Shown here one piece after another: positions 1 to 4,273 of a stretch of 5,925 nt of DNA (position 1 is the first letter of the stretch; every line of letters starts with the position of its first letter). Under the pieces are notes generated by a model. The model was not told where the DNA came from and made no database searches. It was given only the letters and a program-made list of their open reading frames with translations. The translations under genes and the position numbers were made by a program. The DNA lies in the NCBI GenBank assembly GCA_023132075.1, contig JAGLYT010000103.1, forward strand, positions 1 through 5,925. The letters run 5' to 3'. This DNA comes from a bacterium. GTDB taxonomy: Bacteria; CBDUZB01; JAGLHV01.

Positions 1-205
1 AGGTGAAATATGTTTCGAACGATATAGCAAATTTTAGCAGAAACAAGCGTTAAAAAAAATGGAACTGTCTGAGCAAAGCGAGCTTTCCATTTTTAGCTTG
101 TTTTTGCGTGCCCGCAGGGTAAAATTATGCGTAAGCGAGAAAAACATGTTTTGGCTTTATTTTCCCTGTTCTAATTCTCAACCTCAAAATTAAAAATTCA
201 AAACA
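1..205. other. Non-coding intergenic stretch with imperfect hairpins
   Basis: I see no credible coding sequence here. The stretch has several potential stem-loops. TGTTTC at 11-16 can pair with GAAACA at 40-45. AAAAATGGAA at 55-64 pairs with TTCCATTTTT at 85-94, and the stem can extend across a bulge through CAAGC (44-48) and GCTTG (96-100). AAAACATGTTTT at 141-152 is a perfect palindrome. The word AAGCGAG occurs twice (76-82 and 133-139). The 44-100 structure followed by TTTTT (100-105) could end a gene lying left of the window, but that gene is not visible. A repeat-derived origin is equally possible. The structures are seen in the sequence; their roles are inferred. Confidence 0.45.
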
Positions 206-429
206 AAGACAAAAGACAGTTCATAGTCCATCCGCCTTACTGACTGGCGGATCCACCTTACAGACTGGTGGACAGGCTGTCGCTCCGCTCCAGCAACTAA
301 TAGCTCACAGATGACAATTGACAGAAATTAAAGAACAAAGATATATTAGCCACAGTTAACGAATAACGGTAATCGAAAAATCGGCAATAAATAATCACTT
401 ATATACTTTTAACAATTCATAAAAACTAA
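206..429. repeat. Degenerate heptad-periodic (7-bp) tandem tract
   Basis: Read in steps of seven from 206, this tract makes exactly 32 heptads fitting the loose pattern NNNNYAR, for example AAGACAG, TTCATAG, CTAATAG, CTCACAG, ATGACAA, TTGACAG, AGAACAA, CGAATAA, TTAACAA, AAACTAA. By eye count, position 5 is a pyrimidine in 28 of 32 units and position 6 is A in 22 of 32, although A and G dominate the surrounding strand. The phase holds through the two hairpins at 230-272, whose 21-base repeat unit is three heptads long. Short heptanucleotide tandem repeats are known from cyanobacteria (STRR sequences); whether this is related is unknown. No reading frame explains a 7-base period. Confidence 0.6.
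230..272. repeat. Two adjacent hairpins with a compensated stem change
   Basis: The first hairpin has stem ATCCGCC (230-236) and GGCGGAT (246-252) around a nine-base loop TTACTGACT. The second has TCCACC (252-257) and GGTGGA (267-272) around TTACAGACT. The two share one base at the junction. Their stems differ by a full pair change (G-C in one, A-T in the other), so pairing is kept, and their loops differ at one base. The pair forms a 21-base tandem unit matching at about 16 of 21 positions, and it lies in register with the surrounding heptad tract. A short further hairpin, GACA-ggc-TGTC (271-281), follows. Function is unknown; a dispersed structured repeat is the simplest reading. Confidence 0.65.
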
Positions 430-479
430 CTAAGTATGAATACAGATATTAGCAAAATTAAAATAATTTGTCAAATCAA

Positions 480-509
480 AAAAAGCTCCTTTTTCTTAAG
501 GAGCTTTTT
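480..509 (-). terminator. Intrinsic terminator, probably bidirectional, of the porin gene
   Basis: GCTCCTT (485-491) pairs perfectly with AAGGAGC (498-504) around the loop TTTCTT. A-tracts on the left (478-484) and T-tracts on the right (505-509) extend the stem and give a U-run in either direction. On the minus strand the hairpin begins about 40 bases after the stop codon of the gene ending at 547 and is followed by seven Us, so it is well placed to end that transcript. It could also stop any plus-strand transcript entering from the left. Confidence 0.88.
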
Positions 510-546
510 GCCTTTTATCCTTAATAATTTTTCATTTTTTTATTTT

Positions 547-1848
547 TTAAAACCGCACCAATATTTCACCTAAAATCTTACTCGCAGATGTTCCTTCGTT
601 AGCAGAAGCTTCTCCCGGCAAAAAAATTGCATATACAAAACGTAATTTTACCTGAGGCGAATATCTATAAAACAAAATAACATCAATTTCTTCCCCTAAA
701 TCACTTACTCCGTTTATTGTTTTAGTCCAGGAATCAAATATATAATAATCTAAATTTATGCTTGTTTTTTTAGAAGGAGAAACACCTATACCAAAATTTG
801 TGATTTTTTTATTAGTGAGTCCGGGAGAAACCTCACTATAGTATTCACCATAGTAACATTCTCCATAATTGTTGGAAGTCCGGGCATAGGCAGGATTGAA
901 GTTTTTCTTATCCTGTTCATCCTCAGACCCGGTAGCTTGAAAATATTCTACTTTCGCACTTACTGCACCCAAATAAGCAGTCCGGGTATAACCCATAACC
1001 CCGGCTTGCAAAGCATAACCATCGTAGTCAAATATATCTTTTCCATCTGCTTTCTTCATTCCGAACTCTATCTTATAATCAATTCCTTCTTTCATCTTTT
1101 CTTCTAAACGAATCCCGTAAAAATATTTATTTCTTAAAACAGCATTATCAGTAGACTTATCTACTTCATAAATGAGATAACACTCCATTTTTTTTCTAAT
1201 GGGTAACCACCTGAATACCGTACCGTAAACATTCGCATCTTTGCCATCATCTACATATTTTTTGGATTCCAATTCTCCACCCGCATCCCCATTTTCCTTA
1301 TCAATTAAACTACCCGTTTCCCGTCCCTTAACAGTCAATGCTTCCCACTCTAAATTAGCCGGTAATCTCCAAACAGCGCGTAAGGCATCAAAACCTCGAT
1401 TACTATCATCAAGTACTAACCCATCACCATAACAAATAGGCTGCCTTCCTACAAAAACATCTATTGGTTTTTTCTCTATCTGAATAAATTTTAAATAGGC
1501 ATTTTCCAGATAAAGTGCCCACGGATTCAAACCATCTTTTTCTCCCCAATAATTATAATTTTCATCTAATCCTGCCGGACTACTTCCTCCCCAATATCCG
1601 TTACTCTGCACCCCTAAATCAAATAAAACGTTCTCGGCTAAATCCCCCCGGAAATAAACCCTGGTCCTCTGGGTAGAAAAAGTACAATTATCAGCCAATT
1701 CATCATCATAATCACTGTTGTTTATTCCTTCGAAGCGCATCCTGATTTCTCCGCCTAATTCCACCTTGGCTAAGCTATAACCGGCTCCTATTCCTAAAAA
1801 TAAAATCAAAAATAAACTGCCTATCACCAAATATTTTTTTTCTTTCAT
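547..1848 (-). CDS. Alginate-export-family-like outer-membrane beta-barrel porin
   Basis: The 433-residue product looks like an outer-membrane beta-barrel, probably a channel for anionic sugars or other small solutes. Residues 1-27 form a signal peptide: Lys-rich start, hydrophobic core, cleavage likely after Ser-Leu-Ala27. The mature protein opens with a strand-like LGGEIRMRFEG (31-41). Residues 131-161 carry the most diagnostic stretch, VGRQ (133-136), YGDG (140-143) and RGFDALR (151-157), which resembles the 'VGRQ...YGDGR...FDAVR' signature of the alginate-export (AlgE-like) barrel domain. Near the C-terminus come alternating strands (FYRYSP, about 393-398), FLPGEA (409-414, like the 'FFPG' of this family) and a terminal Phe as needed for barrel insertion. 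The length is normal for an AlgE-like barrel. The ATG has AGGAG (1858-1862) nine bases upstream. It has its own promoter and terminator and no alginate or polysaccharide genes beside it, so the substrate is unknown. Family assignment is from motif memory, not a search. Confidence 0.8.
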   Translation of the reverse strand: MKEKKYLVIGSLFLILFLGIGAGYSLAKVELGGEIRMRFEGINNSDYDDELADNCTFSTQRTRVYFRGDLAENVLFDLGVQSNGYWGGSSPAGLDENYNYWGEKDGLNPWALYLENAYLKFIQIEKKPIDVFVGRQPICYGDGLVLDDSNRGFDALRAVWRLPANLEWEALTVKGRETGSLIDKENGDAGGELESKKYVDDGKDANVYGTVFRWLPIRKKMECYLIYEVDKSTDNAVLRNKYFYGIRLEEKMKEGIDYKIEFGMKKADGKDIFDYDGYALQAGVMGYTRTAYLGAVSAKVEYFQATGSEDEQDKKNFNPAYARTSNNYGECYYGEYYSEVSPGLTNKKITNFGIGVSPSKKTSINLDYYIFDSWTKTINGVSDLGEEIDVILFYRYSPQVKLRFVYAIFLPGEASANEGTSASKILGEILVRF

Positions 1849-1919
1849 CTGTTTGTTCTCCTGTTTTTCCCGGCAATATTAAAAAATTATACTGATATAG
1901 AACCTATCCTACCTGCAAA

Positions 1920-1949
1920 TTTATACCACAATTTAAACAGCATTGTCAA
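1920..1949 (-). promoter_or_regulatory. Sigma70-type promoter of the porin gene
   Basis: On the minus strand a perfect -35 TTGACA (1944-1949) is separated by 18 bases from TATAAA (1920-1925), which matches the -10 consensus at five of six positions and is preceded by TGG, an extended -10 element. Transcription would start near 1912, giving a leader of about 64 nt before the ATG at 1848. The -35 lies only 10 bp past the inverted repeat at 1960-1993, so the upstream gene probably ends and this one starts independently. Confidence 0.75.
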
Positions 1950-1959
1950 GGAGAAAAGA

Positions 1960-1993
1960 AAGAACCCCCATCCTTTAAAGGATGAGGGTTCTT
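1960..1993 (-). terminator. Long inverted repeat, likely terminator of the 642-residue barrel gene
   Basis: Two 17-base arms (1960-1976 and 1977-1993) meet at a central TTTAAA and match except at one position (1968 against 1985). That pair is C-A if transcribed on the plus strand but U-G, a tolerated wobble, on the minus strand. The minus strand is also the one where the hairpin is followed by a pyrimidine-rich TTCTTTTCTC run. Both facts fit a terminator for the gene ending at 2078, about 85 bases upstream. The U-run is broken by Cs, so efficiency is uncertain, and a dispersed palindromic repeat is an alternative. Confidence 0.62.
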
Positions 1994-2015
1994 CTTACTA
2001 TCTAACTTTTGCAAC

Positions 2016-2051
2016 TGCCCGATGAATCGGGCAAAGCCTCATAAATGAGGC
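2016..2051. repeat. Tandem pair of small hairpins with compensated base changes
   Basis: TGCCCGAT-GA-ATCGGGCA (2016-2033) and GCCTCAT-AA-ATGAGGC (2036-2051) are perfect inverted repeats two bases apart. Over the shared 16-base core they have the same layout, GCC-NN-AT-RA-AT-NN-GGC. Two stem positions differ between them, and both differences are matched on the other arm. They lie 27-62 bases past the stop codon of the 642-residue gene, in its presumed 3' untranslated region, just before the inverted repeat at 1960-1993. Neither has a U-tract, so they are not terminators by themselves. A dispersed palindromic repeat or an mRNA-stabilising 3' structure are possible; the role is unknown. Confidence 0.68.
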
Positions 2052-2077
2052 AACTACACCACTTAATGACTAACTAA

Positions 2078-4006
2078 TTAAAACTTCATTGTGCAGCCAA
2101 TTCTCCAGCTACCTAAATCAAGAATAGTCCAACTACCAGCCACGCCAAGAATATCAAAGGAAATATTTTCCGACCAATCGTATCCAATACCATAGTAATA
2201 CTGTGTCGACCGGGTAGTGTTTTCTTCGCTTTCTACGCGTTTATCTGAAGTAGTTTTAGTCCCACCTGTTTCATCACTAGTAACAACAACTCCATTGGAT
2301 ACTGTTTCTTCGTGCCACCAACCATCACTGGTCGTGCAATCAGTAGTAGTTTCCTTTACCGTTCGGATCTGATGGGTTACACCCAATCGTACTGCAAATT
2401 TTTTCCATGGTCTCATCTCTAAGCCAATAGGAAACTGAATGGTATTAGTTTTGATTTCACTACTGTGACTACCTGTATCTATATCAGTACGGGTAGTTTG
2501 ATAATCGGTATCAGCAGGGTCATCCGGATCATCGGTTACATTCCCGTCATTATCCTCATCATAGGAGTCAATATTAGTCGTCGTAGTAACAGCTGTCCCA
2601 TTTATTTCTTCAGTTTGATTGCAGTAATTAAGCCCAAAACCAAGCAAAACATTATCCACTAATTTTGCTTCCCCTCCCAGGGTTATTCCAATGGTACTAT
2701 CTTTTACATCCCCGGAAAAATTAATAACCGTATTATCATCATCTACCACAACTCTATCACCATCAACAGTGACCCCCGTTTGAACCAAACTATAAGGTGT
2801 CGAAATGCTCGCGGATATATCCCGCGGTACACTCTGATAAATAATCGCTCCCGTCAAGGTTACTTCCGGGGTAATGCTATAAAAACTATCCAGGACTAAA
2901 CCTAAACCTGTTCCATCCTCTTTTTGAGAACCAACTTCATTGGCATCCAGAACAGTCCCTGTGAAAAAATTACCTGTCCAACTAAAATCTCTGTTCACCA
3001 AACCACTCAGTCCAGCAAGAGCAAATACACTAAGATCCACACCTGTCTCTACTGCCGTATCTGCACCAGGCGAACCTACCGGATGGCTTTCAGAAACAAC
3101 AGGCATTCCATCTCTCTCATATTCGAAAGAAACAGGCATAATATTAACCCGCGCTCCTACATTCAAATCAGGATTAACCTGAAAACGGCCGCCGAAAGCA
3201 ATCTCTAGTATACTGTTAGTATGCGTTTCTTTAGCTGAAAGACTATCTTCGTATGTATCAACGGTGGTAGCGGGAGTAGTAGTTGTTGATATAATAACTG
3301 TAGTTGATTGATAATCTCTGGCTTTTATAATCTCTTCGGAAGAACAATTTCCGTCTAAATCAAGGTTACTGGTACCAATGTCAATACCAACCTTTAAATC
3401 AGGATTAACCTGATGAGCAAAAAGAAAATTCAAACTTTTTTCATATTCTTCTCTATATCTATTTGTGCTGTTACCAGATAATACAGTGGAATCACCCACA
3501 TCACCGTAACTGCCGTTATTGTCCGCATCTGTCCGAAAAGTATCATCTTTGGAAATTTCCCCTGTTGTCGCTACGCCCGGGAACAATGGAGGCCATACAC
3601 TATTATGGTTAGGTAGAACAATCAAAGAAGAGCCACTATTATAAAGTAATCCCAGTTGAGAATCAGGCAAGTAACTTCCCAGAAAAGGATTTCCAAATGC
3701 TCCTAATAAAAATTGTGACGCTCCTGTACCACCGGTAGTTGTACCATTTAATGCCCTATCATTACCGATATTTCTTCCGTCCATTCCACCATATAAATTA
3801 GATAAATTTGTAAATACCCGATAACCTTCTACAGTCAATAAATCAGCCGGATTCGCCATAGCATCTGAATACTCATCAGCCATTATCCCGGCAAGACTGG
3901 GATTAATTCCCTGCATTCTTACAGAAACACTGCTAAAATCAGCAAAAGCCATACTGCTAAGCATACCGAAAAGAACTAAAAAAACTATTGTTTTTCTTAT
4001 GTTCAT
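2078..4006 (-). CDS. Large predicted outer-membrane beta-barrel protein, FadL/PorV-like in outline, function unknown
   Basis: I do not recognise a named family. The 642-residue product has a clear signal peptide (residues 1-22, cleavage after Ala-Phe-Ala) and ends in Phe. Early mature sequence DEYSDAMANPADL (44-56) recalls the 'DDxxAxxxNPAGL' motif near the start of FadL and PorV-type barrels. Turn-plus-strand units recur: HQVNPDLKVGIDI (198-210), FQVNPDLNVGARV (275-287), YSITPEVTLTGAI (376-388), LVDNVLLGFGLNY (449-461), RPWKKFAVRLGVT (532-544), YDWSENISFDILG (609-621). Between them lie long polar, Thr/Asp-rich segments, probably surface loops; two (159-172 and 483-493) have D-x-D-N-x-G spacing like calcium-binding loops. 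A Thr-rich run sits at 235-249. The ATG has AAGGAG (4013-4018) six bases upstream. It has its own promoter, shared back-to-back with valS. Transport, adhesion or a structural role are all possible. Barrel nature is well supported; function is not. Confidence 0.72.
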   Translation of the reverse strand: MNIRKTIVFLVLFGMLSSMAFADFSSVSVRMQGINPSLAGIMADEYSDAMANPADLLTVEGYRVFTNLSNLYGGMDGRNIGNDRALNGTTTGGTGASQFLLGAFGNPFLGSYLPDSQLGLLYNSGSSLIVLPNHNSVWPPLFPGVATTGEISKDDTFRTDADNNGSYGDVGDSTVLSGNSTNRYREEYEKSLNFLFAHQVNPDLKVGIDIGTSNLDLDGNCSSEEIIKARDYQSTTVIISTTTTPATTVDTYEDSLSAKETHTNSILEIAFGGRFQVNPDLNVGARVNIMPVSFEYERDGMPVVSESHPVGSPGADTAVETGVDLSVFALAGLSGLVNRDFSWTGNFFTGTVLDANEVGSQKEDGTGLGLVLDSFYSITPEVTLTGAIIYQSVPRDISASISTPYSLVQTGVTVDGDRVVVDDDNTVINFSGDVKDSTIGITLGGEAKLVDNVLLGFGLNYCNQTEEINGTAVTTTTNIDSYDEDNDGNVTDDPDDPADTDYQTTRTDIDTGSHSSEIKTNTIQFPIGLEMRPWKKFAVRLGVTHQIRTVKETTTDCTTSDGWWHEETVSNGVVVTSDETGGTKTTSDKRVESEENTTRSTQYYYGIGYDWSENISFDILGVAGSWTILDLGSWRIGCTMKF

Positions 4007-4151
4007 TTTTATCTCCTTAATTCGTTTAATTTCTCTTCCCCCTCTATCTCTTACCTACTTCTGTTAAGTTTGTACAAAATCAAACCCCGGCCAGATTAAA
4101 AAACCATCCCTTCCTTTCCATCTGAAAATTTAGGGTACTGCCATTAAAAAC
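4007..4151 (-). promoter_or_regulatory. Long 5' leader of the 642-residue barrel gene
   Basis: If transcription starts near 4151, as the promoter predicts, the leader is about 145 nt, longer than for the two neighbouring genes. It contains a small stem-loop (GTTTG 4068-4072 with CAAAC 4081-4085) and a strongly purine-rich mRNA segment (4028-4061 on the minus strand, including a GGGGGA run), then the Shine-Dalgarno AAGGAG (4013-4018). I could not match it to a known riboswitch class. Regulation in the leader is inference. Confidence 0.4.
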
Positions 4152-4157
4152 TATTTT

Positions 4158-4186
4158 AATATACAAAATCTTTTATTTTCTGTCAA
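4158..4186 (-). promoter_or_regulatory. Sigma70-type promoter of the 642-residue barrel gene
   Basis: On the minus strand a perfect -35 TTGACA (4181-4186) lies exactly 17 bases from TATATT (4158-4163), a five-of-six match to the -10 consensus. This is near-ideal housekeeping promoter geometry and suggests strong expression. The start would fall near 4151. Confidence 0.8.
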
Positions 4187-4197
4187 GAAAAAATTGG

Positions 4198-4226
4198 TTG
4201 ATTTAAATATAAAAATTTTGTATAAT
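4198..4226 (+). promoter_or_regulatory. Sigma70-type promoter of valS
   Basis: TTGATT (4198-4203) is 17 bases from a perfect TATAAT (4221-4226). The start would be near 4233, giving a leader of about 41 nt before the GTG at 4274. Its -35 is only 11 bp from the -35 of the divergent promoter, so the two polymerases or any regulator between them could influence each other. The short leader leaves no room for a T-box. Confidence 0.78.
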
Positions 4227-4257
4227 CCAGTTCATTCTTTTTTACAAAACGATTAAT

Positions 4258-4263
4258 AAGGAG
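4258..4263 (+). promoter_or_regulatory. Shine-Dalgarno site that fixes the valS GTG start
   Basis: AAGGAG lies 10 bases before the GTG at 4274. No nearby in-frame ATG precedes the conserved N-terminus, so this site decides in favour of a GTG start. The AAGGAG core is the same one that precedes the 642-residue barrel gene. Confidence 0.85.
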
Positions 4264-4273
4264 ATTAATTCCT

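Noticed and set aside
318-347. Promoter-like TTGACA-N18-TATATT on the plus strand, which with the terminator at 480-509 would define a small RNA of about 155 nt
   Set aside because: The TTGACAG word is one unit of the heptad-periodic tract, which will produce such matches by itself, and the region downstream shows no strong structure apart from the terminator. RNA-seq would be needed to revive it.
206-429. CRISPR array
   Set aside because: The period is 7 bases with degenerate units; there are no conserved 24-40-base repeats with unique spacers and no cas genes.
436-573. Plus-strand ORF of 45 codons starting with ATG
   Set aside because: It reads straight through the terminator hairpin and into the antisense of the porin C-terminus, has no Shine-Dalgarno site, and its Phe/Leu/Lys-rich product reflects AT-rich DNA.
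1960-2051. Insertion sequence or MITE with terminal inverted repeats
   Set aside because: The inverted repeats are separate compact hairpins with no enclosed transposase, no shared terminal repeats and no visible target-site duplication.
2924-3208. Plus-strand open frames opposite the barrel gene (also 1241-1432 and 2465-2662)
   Set aside because: They lie antisense to well-supported genes, lack ribosome sites, and their products show only composition bias from the opposite strand.
4227-4273. T-box leader for valS
   Set aside because: The predicted leader is only about 41 nt, far too short for a T-box, and no T-box sequence or antiterminator is visible.
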